This document shows, one piece after another, positions 1 through 7,058 of a DNA stretch of 7,678 bases. Origin of the DNA: JBEKLJ01 sp050010255 (GTDB lineage: Bacteria; Acidobacteriota; Terriglobia; Bryobacterales; Bryobacteraceae); contig JBEKLJ010000174.1 in assembly GCA_050010255.1 (NCBI GenBank), forward strand, positions 1 through 7,678, given 5' to 3'. The notes under the pieces are model-generated. The model did no database searches, had not been told where the DNA came from, and was given only the letters and a program-made list of their open reading frames with translations. The stretch's first letter is position 1. Every line of letters starts with the position of its first letter. Made by a program: the position numbers and the translations under genes.

Positions 1-490
1 GTCCCAGGGTCATCCACAAGCCCAGCGTCAGCACTGGAACGAACAGGTTCTCCGACGCGAATTCCGTCGCGAAGTAGACGTGAGGAGGATAGACGGCAAC
101 GAAGACCGCTGCCAGACGAGCTGTGCTGTCGGTGAGCACCTCCCGCGCCAGAAGATAGGTGAGCCCGCAGGCGAGCGCGCCTAACAGGCAAAACGCCAGA
201 TACGCCGCACGATAGTCCTGCCCGAACGCCATGCGCAGGCCGCACAGGAAGAGCGGAAATCCAGGCGCCCGGAAGGATGTGGGATGGCCCGTTCGCAAGC
301 TGTAGCCGTTCCCGTTGGCGACCTGAAGAGCGAGGGTATTGAATTGCACGCCATCGCTTCCCTGCCGGTCGCTCGGTCCCTGCCGTACATCCCTGAGCGC
401 CACCACCGCGGCCAGGCGGAGCAGAAACGCTACGGTTATCAGCACAACCATGAACGCGCGGAGGCTATGTGGATTCCCCTGCTTACTCAT
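1..490 (-). CDS. GT39/ArnT-like integral membrane glycosyltransferase, N-terminal part (runs off left edge)
   Basis: Reading the minus strand from the ATG at 490-488 gives 163 residues open to the window edge. An in-frame TAA at 496-494 lies just upstream, so this is the first possible ATG; a GGAGGGAG stretch (516-509) lies 18 nt away, further than ideal. Visible: a cytoplasmic N-terminus, a first membrane span at about residues 12-32, then an extracytoplasmic stretch with an Asp (D46) in the context SDGVQFNTLALQVANGNGYS (45-64), the motif RAPGFPLF (74-81), a span at about 96-115, and further hydrophobic segments with SEN at 146-148. This order (acidic residue, LA..L..G.GYS, PTSFRAPGFPLFL) matches the N-terminus of dolichyl-/polyprenyl-phosphate sugar transferases of the PMT/ArnT superfamily (GT39/GT83). 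Such enzymes move a sugar from a polyprenyl-phosphate donor to a periplasmic acceptor; the acceptor here is unknown. It is transcribed divergently from the operon. Family assignment is good; exact function is open because most of the protein lies outside the window. Confidence 0.82.
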   Translation of the reverse strand, partial: MSKQGNPHSLRAFMVVLITVAFLLRLAAVVALRDVRQGPSDRQGSDGVQFNTLALQVANGNGYSLRTGHPTSFRAPGFPLFLCGLRMAFGQDYRAAYLAFCLLGALACGLTYLLAREVLTDSTARLAAVFVAVYPPHVYFATEFASENLFVPVLTLGLWMTLG

Positions 491-942
491 GTCTTAGCTG
501 GCGAAGGTCTCCCTCCGGCGCCGACAAGGCATTTTGATGTGCGGCGAAGAAACGCGGACGGGCCCCGGTCCGCAGCTCCGACACATCCAGTGCCGGCAGA
601 ACACACTGTTAGCCTAGCAGAACTCAAACGCCGCGAGCGTGTGCTTCCCCAAAGTATGCCGTCCTGCGCCTCCTCTCTCCAGGGCGCCTCGACGGCGCCT
701 GTGCCGGTGGTGGCGATCCTTGGGAGAGCAGGTCTCACCGGGCTGCGGCGCCTGTTAGAATACAAGCTGTAGAGTTCGGATCTTCGCTCGTCTCGCGATC
801 AAGGAACCGAATCCAGCTCCGAGGAGCAAGTAATCTGATCACTCACCGCCAATCCAGCCCCGCACGGAATACGCCGCCGGCAGAGCCGGTCCCGCGCCAG
901 CCGGCCAGGGCCAAACCTTGGACTCCGACCCCGGCCGCATAC
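491..942. promoter_or_regulatory. Divergent intergenic region, no credible gene; presumed promoters for both directions
   Basis: These 452 bases separate the minus-strand glycosyltransferase from the plus-strand operon. Open frames cross it on both strands, but their translations are Arg/Ala/Ser/Pro-rich with no domain-like pattern, so I treat them as GC-driven artefacts. Both genes fire outward, so both promoters should lie here. A TAGAAT at 756-761 resembles a plus-strand -10 box (5 of 6), but I see no good -35 at the right spacing. A GC stem of GGCGCC (683-688) and GGCGCC (694-699) with loop TCGAC could form, without a T-run. GAGGAG at 821-826 is Shine-Dalgarno-like but has no ATG, GTG or TTG at proper spacing. 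No specific promoter is asserted. Confidence 0.45.
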
Positions 943-2211
943 ATGACGCCGGTCCCGCCCGCTGCACTGCCCGCGCGGCTGCTATTGGGTATTGTCGTTG
1001 TCCTAGTCTATAGCCGTCTGATCGAGCTCCTGCCGATGCGGGTCCTTCCCCTGGCAGGCCTCATCCTGCTTTTCTATGGACTGCTGAGCACCCGGTTGAC
1101 CGACTGGCTCCCAGCGACCCCCACCGTTCTCTTTCTGGGGATGACTGCGTGGATGCTGCCCTCGGGTGCGTTCGGCGACTGGCCCGGCGGCAGCGCAATG
1201 CTGATTGTGGGCACGTGGGGCCGTGCGCTGCTCTACTATCTGCTGGTGGTCTGTCTGGGCCGCGGCCTGATCGGCGTGATGTCGTTGATGTCCGACATGG
1301 CTTGGGCTACCGCGACCATCATTCTCATGGGACTGCTGCAGGCCACTAAAGTCGGTACGCGCTTCGCGATCGGCGAGCTTTCCCTGTCCAACCCGAATGA
1401 TCTGGCGCTGGTGCTGGTGCTTGGTCTTCCATTCTGCGCCTGGTACGCACTGACCTCCCGGCACCCGCGCCTCTTGCGCCTGGCTCTGGCGGCGGTGCTG
1501 GTTTACGGGCTTCTCATGGTGCTGCTCACTGGTTCCCGGATGGGACTGCTCTCGCTAGTGTGCATCATGCTTGTGCTGATTATCACCGCGCCGTGGAAGT
1601 TCCGCATCCTGTTGCTCGGTGCGACACTGATTTGCGGCTTGGCTGCCATCTTTGTGCTGCCCCAGTCAATCCAGCAGCGCTACCAAACCCTCGTTGACGA
1701 TAACATCGAGGACGCGGGGGACAACCTGGACGTCTCGCGCGCGATCGAATCCTCGGAAGGCCGGTGGAGCTTGTTGGTGAACAGCCTGCGGGTGACCCTG
1801 CAACACCCGGTATTCGGCGTCGGGCCCGGGAACTTCACCGGAGCGAATGCCCAGCTTGGCCAGGAGGCCGGACACAAGGGCAACTGGCAGGTGACGCACA
1901 ACTCTTACACTCAGGTGTCCAGTGAGTGCGGGATTCCCGCGGCCCTCATGTTCGTGGGGCTGGTGGTCTACTGTCTGCGGAGAGCGAATCGCCTGCGGAA
2001 GGCCATGGCCGCGCATCCGGAGTTGCGCGTCCATGCGCCCATGGCGTTCTGGCTTTTCATTTCGCTGGTGGCGTATGCCTTCTGTGCCGCACTCGGCAGC
2101 TTGGCCTATGGATATTACCTGCCGCTGCTGGCCGGGATGCTTGTCTCGTTGGACCAGGCGGTCGCTCCCGCCCTGGCTCGGCCGAAAGCAACCCCTGAGT
2201 CCCAGGCCTGA
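943..2211 (+). CDS. O-antigen ligase/polymerase family membrane protein (Wzy_C/WaaL-like)
   Basis: A 422-residue polytopic membrane protein, a usual length for the O-antigen ligase/Wzy superfamily. Hydrophobic spans begin at about residue 12 and recur to about 340, followed by two more near 370-405. Signature features: the motif TGSRMGLL at 196-203, after the span carrying LVYGLLMVLL; a large presumed periplasmic loop at about 240-330; within it HPVFGVGPGNF (288-298) and the conserved HNSY (319-322) followed by a Gly-Ile-Pro span start. In WaaL-type ligases and Wzy polymerases this loop contains the residues acting on undecaprenyl-linked glycan. Ligase (to lipid A core or protein) and polymerase cannot be told apart from sequence alone. 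ATG 943 is the first canonical in-frame start (no ATG, GTG or TTG between about 640 and 943), but no Shine-Dalgarno precedes it and the frame stays open upstream. First gene of the operon; its TGA directly touches the next ATG. Confidence 0.88.
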   Translation: MTPVPPAALPARLLLGIVVVLVYSRLIELLPMRVLPLAGLILLFYGLLSTRLTDWLPATPTVLFLGMTAWMLPSGAFGDWPGGSAMLIVGTWGRALLYYLLVVCLGRGLIGVMSLMSDMAWATATIILMGLLQATKVGTRFAIGELSLSNPNDLALVLVLGLPFCAWYALTSRHPRLLRLALAAVLVYGLLMVLLTGSRMGLLSLVCIMLVLIITAPWKFRILLLGATLICGLAAIFVLPQSIQQRYQTLVDDNIEDAGDNLDVSRAIESSEGRWSLLVNSLRVTLQHPVFGVGPGNFTGANAQLGQEAGHKGNWQVTHNSYTQVSSECGIPAALMFVGLVVYCLRRANRLRKAMAAHPELRVHAPMAFWLFISLVAYAFCAALGSLAYGYYLPLLAGMLVSLDQAVAPALARPKATPESQA

Positions 2212-3219
2212 ATGAAACCCGCCTGCCTGATTACGATCGACACCGAGGGCGACAACCTCTGGGCGGCTCCGGCCGAGGTCACTACCGAGAATGCCCGCTG
2301 GCTGCCCCGGTTTCAGGCCCTCTGCGAACGCTATGGCTTCAGGCCAACGTACGTCACCACCCACGAGATGGCCCGCTGCCCGGTCTTCGTCGCGTTCGGC
2401 CGGGACCTTTTGCGGCGGAACGCAGGCGAGATCGGCGCTCACCTCCACGCCTGGAATTCCCCGCCACTTCGGCCGATCACCGCCAATGACAGCCTTTATG
2501 GTCCCTACGCCACCGAATACCCCGTCGATTTGCTCCGCGAGAAGGTGAGTTGCCTCACCCGGCTTTTGGAAGACACCTTTGAGGTCAAGATGACGAGCCA
2601 CCGGGCGGGCCGCTGGGGATTCGACGGCGGCTATGCCCGCGCTCTGATCGAACACGGGTATGTGGTGGACTGTTCGGTAACGCCCGGCATCTCCTGGAAG
2701 GGATCGTTGGGGAGGCCTGACGGCGACGGAGGACCCGATTACACGGCTTGTCCTGGAGAGCCCTATTTCGTCGATCTGGAGGATATTCGACGTCCTGGCT
2801 GCTCGGGACTGCTGGAAGTCCCGGTGACGATCATGCCCACCTCGCCACGGATCGTGGACGGCATCCGCGAGATGCTGCCGCCGCGCGCTCTGGCTCGCCG
2901 CGTACTCAACCGCCTCTTCCCGCCGCTGACCTGGCTGCGCCCGGGTCGCGGGACCGGCGCCGCGGCAATGCTTCGCGTGCTCGAACGGGCCCAGGTGGAG
3001 GGCAGAACCTGCGTGGAATTCATGTTGCACTCTTCCGAGCTGATGCCCGGCGGCAGTCCGGTCTTCCCCGATGCGGACTCCATCGAGAACCTGTACCGCA
3101 TCCTGAACACCGTCTTTGCCGCCGCCGCGGATGCGTTCTCGCCGTCGACCTTAACCGAGTTTGCGACGGCCTTCTCCCCCTCCCTTTGCCGGCAGCGACT
3201 TTCGGACCGCCTGCAGTGA
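2212..3219 (+). CDS. Polysaccharide deacetylase family protein, WalW-like (CE4 superfamily)
   Basis: 335 residues, no signal peptide, predicted cytoplasmic. The N-terminus runs straight into a beta strand ending in the metal/acid motif D10-T-E12 (ITIDTEGDN), replacing the NodB TFDDG. Next come GAHLHAW (75-81) with H77 and H79, SHRAGRWG (129-136) with R131, and a late HSSEL (273-277) whose His could serve as the third catalytic or metal residue. This set (DTE, HLHAW, RAGRWG, HSSEL) is that of the carbohydrate esterase 4 branch typified by WalW of LPS-core loci. The family is predicted to remove N- or O-acetyl groups from sugar intermediates, but the substrate is unproven. The start ATG abuts the previous stop with no spacer and no clear ribosome-binding site, suggesting translational coupling. 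Its own stop overlaps the next gene by 4 bases (GTGA). Superfamily assignment is confident; the subfamily name is from memory of the motif pattern. Confidence 0.82.
   Translation: MKPACLITIDTEGDNLWAAPAEVTTENARWLPRFQALCERYGFRPTYVTTHEMARCPVFVAFGRDLLRRNAGEIGAHLHAWNSPPLRPITANDSLYGPYATEYPVDLLREKVSCLTRLLEDTFEVKMTSHRAGRWGFDGGYARALIEHGYVVDCSVTPGISWKGSLGRPDGDGGPDYTACPGEPYFVDLEDIRRPGCSGLLEVPVTIMPTSPRIVDGIREMLPPRALARRVLNRLFPPLTWLRPGRGTGAAAMLRVLERAQVEGRTCVEFMLHSSELMPGGSPVFPDADSIENLYRILNTVFAAAADAFSPSTLTEFATAFSPSLCRQRLSDRLQ
3216..3219 (+). other. GTGA stop/start overlap (translational coupling, decides the fusion's start)
   Basis: The deacetylase stop TGA (3217-3219) shares bases with a GTG start (3216-3218) of the ATP-grasp/LMW-PTP gene. 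The first residues from this GTG (MSTLTGRVLILGADTR) lead directly into the expected first beta strand of the pre-ATP-grasp domain. A longer start further upstream would add up to 156 Arg/Pro-rich residues without domain character. No strong Shine-Dalgarno lies just upstream, which fits re-initiation by terminating ribosomes. Confidence 0.75.
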
Positions 3220-4916
3220 GTACCTTGACCGGACGAGTGCTTATACTGGGTGCGGACACGCGTGCTTTTCTCGCCGTGGTCCGTTCGCTCGGCCGTCACG
3301 GTCTGGAAGTCCACGTCGCCTGGTGTCCCTGGAACTCCCCCAGCCTGCGTTCGAGGTACGTTCGCAAGATCCAGGTGCTACCCGAATATCGCCACGAAGA
3401 TACGGCCTGGATACGCTCACTGGTCGAGTTACTGCGGCGGGAACGCTACGATCTGGTGGTCGCCTGCAACGATTCGTGCATTCTCCCGCTCCAGCGCCAT
3501 CGGGCGGAAATCGAACCGGCCGGGCGGCTCGACCTGTTGCCGGACGATGTGTTTGAAATCTGCTTCGACAAAGAGAAGACGTCCGATCTCGCGCAGCGGC
3601 TCGGCGTCCCGGTCCCGCGCCAGCGGTTGATTCATTCGGACACCGAGCTGGAGACCTTGGGCGGAGAGTGGGGATATCCGCTCGTCCTCAAACCCCGGGC
3701 GTCCGTCTCGCTGCGCGACCCCTTCTCGAAGCGTTACGTAGCCAAGATCTGGGCGCCCGCGGACATCGGCCCAGCGCTGCGGGAATTCGAGTTGTCCAGG
3801 GGGGTCTTGGTTCAGGAGAACTTCATCGGCAAAGGTGTTGGCGTGGAGGTTCTGGCTAGGAACGGCGAGACGCTCACTGCTTTTCAGCATGAGCGGGTCC
3901 ACGAGCCATTGTTGGGCGGCGGCAGCAGTTACCGCAAGAGCGTACCGCTCGACCCGGCACTGCTCGAAGCGACGCGCCGGCTTATGCGCGCGCTGGGCTA
4001 CACGGGAGTTGCTATGGTCGAGTTCAAGCGGAATCAGCGGACAGGCGCCTGGGTTCTCATGGAAATCAATAGCCGGTTCTGGGGATCGCTGCCGCTGTCG
4101 ATCGCGGCGGGGATCGACTTCCCCCGATACCTGTATGAGATGATCTGTACCGGCAGAACAGAGTTCCCCAAAGCCTACCGCGAGGGGCTCTACCTGCGGA
4201 ACTGGCTGATGGACCTGTACTGGCTCAAAGCGAACCTGAAGGCGGATCGCTCCAACCCCGCTTTGATGACCCTGCCGCTGCGGGAAGTCGCACGGGAGAT
4301 CTTCCATCTTCTGCTGTTGCGCGAAAGGAGCGACACGCTGGTGTTGGACGACCCGGCGCCGGCTTTCAGCGAAATCTGGCGGTTCCTGCGGGAACGCTGC
4401 ACGGCAAGGCTGCGCCGCATCCCCCTGGTGCGCGGCGAAATGCGGCGTGAGGCGCAGAGGGCGATCGCGCGCGCCCGCCGCGTTCTTTTCCTCTGCCGAG
4501 GCAATATCTGCCGGAGTCCCTTCGCGGAACGAGCCTTGCAACTCGCCGCCCGGGGCGCCGTCGAGTGCGCGTCGGCGGGTTCCTACCCGGTGGCGGGACG
4601 GCGCTCCCCCGATGCGGCGATCGAGGCCGCCCGGCGCCTCGGCGTCGATCTGGGCTCGCACCGCTCGCGCGTGCTCGAGCGCGCCCTGGCGGACAGCGCC
4701 GACGTCATTCTGATCTTCGATCGGGAGCAACAGAGCGCGCTGGAAGCCTGGTACCCCGAGGCGCTCGATAAAGTGCACTACTTAGGCGCGTTGGACCCCA
4801 CAGGTCCGCTGGAAATCGGGGATCCCTATGGCTGCGAACTCGACGGTTTCCTCGCCAGCTATCGCCGCCTTCAGCATTTGCTCGCCTTGGCGGTCTTCCA
4901 GCGCTCCGCCGAGTGA
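3216..4916 (+). CDS. ATP-grasp ligase fused to low-molecular-weight protein tyrosine phosphatase
   Basis: 566 residues from GTG 3216, which overlaps the upstream stop (GTGA). The frame is open further upstream, but that part lies over the deacetylase and is not protein-like. Residues 6-110 form a Rossmann-like pre-ATP-grasp domain starting RVLILGADTR. Residues about 118-330 are an ATP-grasp fold: D118-KEKT, nucleotide-binding K159 in VLKPR, QENFIGKG with E201, E269 in MVEFK, and metal-binding E283, N285, R287 in MEINSRFWGS. It looks like the predicted carboligases of COG3919. Residues 340-415 are a helical, basic linker. Residues about 420-566 are a complete LMW-PTP domain: P-loop C427-RGNICR433-S-P (CX5RS) and a DPYG with general acid D536. 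All catalytic residues of both halves seem intact. The ligase half likely joins a carboxylate to an amine or similar group; the phosphatase half would remove phosphotyrosine, as Wzb/Etp do in EPS loci. The substrates of both are unknown. Confidence 0.87.
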   Translation: MSTLTGRVLILGADTRAFLAVVRSLGRHGLEVHVAWCPWNSPSLRSRYVRKIQVLPEYRHEDTAWIRSLVELLRRERYDLVVACNDSCILPLQRHRAEIEPAGRLDLLPDDVFEICFDKEKTSDLAQRLGVPVPRQRLIHSDTELETLGGEWGYPLVLKPRASVSLRDPFSKRYVAKIWAPADIGPALREFELSRGVLVQENFIGKGVGVEVLARNGETLTAFQHERVHEPLLGGGSSYRKSVPLDPALLEATRRLMRALGYTGVAMVEFKRNQRTGAWVLMEINSRFWGSLPLSIAAGIDFPRYLYEMICTGRTEFPKAYREGLYLRNWLMDLYWLKANLKADRSNPALMTLPLREVAREIFHLLLLRERSDTLVLDDPAPAFSEIWRFLRERCTARLRRIPLVRGEMRREAQRAIARARRVLFLCRGNICRSPFAERALQLAARGAVECASAGSYPVAGRRSPDAAIEAARRLGVDLGSHRSRVLERALADSADVILIFDREQQSALEAWYPEALDKVHYLGALDPTGPLEIGDPYGCELDGFLASYRRLQHLLALAVFQRSAE

Positions 4917-4956
4917 TGTGGAGGCCTGAAACCCGCGCTCCCGTGGTGTACGCTGG

Positions 4957-5970
4957 ATGTTACCCAGCATGGTCATTCTCACCAACGCCGACGGAATCCC
5001 GGCGGCGTGGATCGTCGCGAGTGGCGAGCGCGGGACAACCATCGTTGCCCACTCGCTCGGCGAGTGTCTCCGGCAGCTCCGGCGTTGCGACGTCGTGCTG
5101 ATCAACAGTGATCCCTCTCTCCTTTTCCGCTTGAGCGCCGTTCTCACTGCGCTGCCATTCCTGCGCCGGCCGATCGTGGGCTCCGATATCGTTTTGCGAG
5201 AGCCCGCCGGTCTATGGTCGCGGGTGACGCTCCCCGTAAGGCGCTTCCTCCTGTCCCGCGTCGACCATTTCATCCACCACTTCAAAGACTTGAGCGGCTA
5301 CCAGCGGTTCTTCGGCATCGGGCCCGAGCGAAGCGCCTTCGTTCCTTTCAAGCCCAATCTGCGTTACCACTGCGACGTGCCGCCCAATCCTGACGGCGAA
5401 TATGTGCTGTGCCTGGGCCGGTCCATGCGCGACTTTGATACCTTCCTCGACGCAGTGGAGCGGCTGCCCTATCCGGCGGCCATCGCCAGGCCGGACCTTA
5501 CGGGGCTGCGCGCTCACGGTTCCCGGTTCACGCGCCCGCTCGACCGGCTTCCCAAACAAGTGCGGCTGCTGGGCCACGATCCCAACGACTACCACTCGCA
5601 GGTTCAACTGCTCAGTGGCGCCAGGCTGGTGGTCGTACCGCTGTTGAAATCCTGCCTGGTCTGGGCCGGGACCACGCTCAACGCCATGCTGCTGGGCAAG
5701 TGCGTCATCCTTACCGAGGGGCCGGCAACCAATGGCCTGTTCACGGATGAAGTCCTGAAGGTCCCGCCCGAGGATCCGTGCGCGCTGGCGGAGGTGATCG
5801 ACCGCGCCTGGCGGGACAAGGAACTCCGCGAGAGAACCGCTGCCGCCGGCTACCGCTATGCCTTCGAGTTGGGCGGAGAACCGGAACTCGCCGCGAGACT
5901 GCTGGACCTGGTAGTCTCCTGGTATCGCGGCCGCGCTGGCCGGCAGACTCCGGGTCCCGGGCCGCGTTGA
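4957..5970 (+). CDS. GT-B fold glycosyltransferase (family 1/4-like)
   Basis: 337 residues with no signal peptide; predicted cytoplasmic or membrane-peripheral. The N-terminal half (to about 150) is the acceptor-side Rossmann-like domain. The C-terminal half starts at YVLCLGRSMRDFDTFLDAVE (about 149-168) and carries the typical donor-side block LLSGARLVVVPLL (218-230), then AGTTLNAMLLGK (237-248), VILTEGPATNGL and a VPPEDPCALAEVIDRAW segment near 268-285. The usual EX7E motif is not kept: the second Glu position is N242 (LNAM). Some bacterial exopolysaccharide transferases have an A-G-Q-T..L.AM variant here, and this looks like one. It would add a sugar from a nucleotide-sugar donor to a lipid-linked intermediate; neither is identifiable. 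Two ATGs (4957, 4969) are possible, and an in-frame TGA at 4927-4929 rules out anything earlier. The gene follows the fusion gene by 40 nt and precedes the next by 3 nt. Confidence 0.82.
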   Translation: MLPSMVILTNADGIPAAWIVASGERGTTIVAHSLGECLRQLRRCDVVLINSDPSLLFRLSAVLTALPFLRRPIVGSDIVLREPAGLWSRVTLPVRRFLLSRVDHFIHHFKDLSGYQRFFGIGPERSAFVPFKPNLRYHCDVPPNPDGEYVLCLGRSMRDFDTFLDAVERLPYPAAIARPDLTGLRAHGSRFTRPLDRLPKQVRLLGHDPNDYHSQVQLLSGARLVVVPLLKSCLVWAGTTLNAMLLGKCVILTEGPATNGLFTDEVLKVPPEDPCALAEVIDRAWRDKELRERTAAAGYRYAFELGGEPELAARLLDLVVSWYRGRAGRQTPGPGPR

Positions 5971-5973
5971 ACC

Positions 5974-7035
5974 ATGTTGAGAGCGCTCAAGTTGACCACT
6001 TTGCGGATGGCCCAGGGTCTGGGCTTGAATTCCCTGCTGCTCCAGACCCGCTGGCGCCGGCGTCGCCTGTTGATCCTCTGCTACCACGGTGTCTCTCTGG
6101 AGGACGAGCACGAGTGGGGTCCGGCCTTGTATCTTCCCCCGGCCTTGTTCCGCGAAAGGATGGAAGCCCTCCGCCGGATGGATTGCGCCGTGCTGCCATT
6201 CGGCGATGCTCTGAGCCGTCTGTATGCGGGCAGCCTGCCCGCCAGAGCCGTGGCCCTCACCTTCGACGATGGTGGCTATGACTTCTACCGGGTCGCCTAT
6301 CCCATCTTGCGGGAATACGATTACCCGGTGACCCTGTACCTGACCACTTACTACGCGCAGTACAACCGGCCGGTGTTCGACGTCATGCTGCCCTACCTGC
6401 TGTGGAAAGGGCGGTCGAAGATTCTGGTCTGGCCGGAATTGCTGCGCGACCCGGTGCGGTTGCAAGAGACGGGGCGGGTGGAGGTGGCGCGGCGACTGAA
6501 GGAGCATGTCCGAAACGCGGCGCACTCGGCCGGGGACAAAGACCGCCTGCTGGCATCGCTGGCCGGGAAGCTGGGTATCGATTACGAGAGACTTTGCGCC
6601 AAACGTGTGCTTCAGTTGATGACACTGGAGGAAGCCAGGGATTTGGCCGCGAGGGGACTGAGCATCCAGTTACACACGCACCGCCATCGGCTGTCGCGCC
6701 AGCGCGAGTTATTCGCCCGCGAGATCGAGGACAACCGGCGTTCGATCGCGCAGGTGGCGGCGGCCCCGGCGGTGCATTTCTGCTATCCCGGCGGGTTTCA
6801 CCTGCCCGAGTCTGTGGGTTTCCTGGAGGAGTTGGGCGTGCAATCCGCCGTCACGTGCGAGCCTGGGCTGGCCGGCGACAGCACGAACCGTTACTTGCTG
6901 CCGCGATTCCTGGACAGCACCAACGTCACCCCAGTGGAGTTCGCAGCGTGGGTGAGCGGATTCGCGACCTTCCTTTCGCGCCGTTCTCAGCCGGTGAATC
7001 CAGACCCACTGAGCGACGGTGCAGCCAGCGGCTAG
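5974..7035 (+). CDS. NodB-type polysaccharide deacetylase (CE4)
   Basis: 353 residues. A short basic, partly hydrophobic N-terminus (1-31, ending TRWRRRR) precedes LLILCYHGVS, the usual opening strand of exopolysaccharide-locus deacetylases. Catalytic motifs are in order: TFDDG with D98 and D99 (base and metal ligand), HTHRH with H234 and H238 as the HX3H metal pair, and CYPGG (270-274) in place of the common RxPxG. An insert at about 125-215 with predicted helices separates motifs 1 and 2, as in long members of the family. The C-terminus past about 325 is Ser/Pro-rich and probably disordered. No cleavable signal peptide is evident, so it may act on cytoplasmic or membrane-associated intermediates, though a membrane-anchored form cannot be excluded. 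Predicted reaction: metal-dependent N-deacetylation of an acetamido sugar. Last gene of the operon, starting 3 nt after the glycosyltransferase stop; its stop TAG is at 7033-7035. Confidence 0.88.
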   Translation: MLRALKLTTLRMAQGLGLNSLLLQTRWRRRRLLILCYHGVSLEDEHEWGPALYLPPALFRERMEALRRMDCAVLPFGDALSRLYAGSLPARAVALTFDDGGYDFYRVAYPILREYDYPVTLYLTTYYAQYNRPVFDVMLPYLLWKGRSKILVWPELLRDPVRLQETGRVEVARRLKEHVRNAAHSAGDKDRLLASLAGKLGIDYERLCAKRVLQLMTLEEARDLAARGLSIQLHTHRHRLSRQRELFAREIEDNRRSIAQVAAAPAVHFCYPGGFHLPESVGFLEELGVQSAVTCEPGLAGDSTNRYLLPRFLDSTNVTPVEFAAWVSGFATFLSRRSQPVNPDPLSDGAASG

Positions 7036-7058
7036 ACGCCCTGCACGGATGCTGCGGG

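Noticed and set aside
683..699. GGCGCC-TCGAC-GGCGCC hairpin as a terminator or operator
   Set aside because: The stem is short, has no T-run, and such GC palindromes are expected by chance at this base composition.
487..765. 92-codon minus-strand frame in the divergent region
   Set aside because: Its composition is Arg/Ser/Ala-rich without motif or hydrophobic core; despite the ATGA overlap with the next start I judge it spurious.
284..772. 162-codon plus-strand open frame
   Set aside because: It overlaps the start of the GT39-like gene on the other strand, whose translation has clear family motifs; this frame's product has none.
1666..3030. 454-codon minus-strand open frame
   Set aside because: It is antisense to two clearly identified genes, rich in Arg, Gly, Gln and His with no motifs, and typical of the stop-poor complement of GC-rich genes.
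2748..3215. 156-codon N-terminal extension of the ATP-grasp/LMW-PTP frame
   Set aside because: It lies over the deacetylase gene in another frame, is Arg/Pro/Gly-rich and has no domain character; the protein-like sequence begins at GTG 3216.
3429..4778. 449-codon minus-strand open frame
   Set aside because: It is antisense to the ATP-grasp/LMW-PTP gene, with low-complexity Arg/Gln/Pro composition and no recognisable fold.
5212..6525. 437-codon minus-strand open frame
   Set aside because: It is antisense to the GT-B glycosyltransferase and the NodB deacetylase, with Gln/Arg/His-rich shadow composition.
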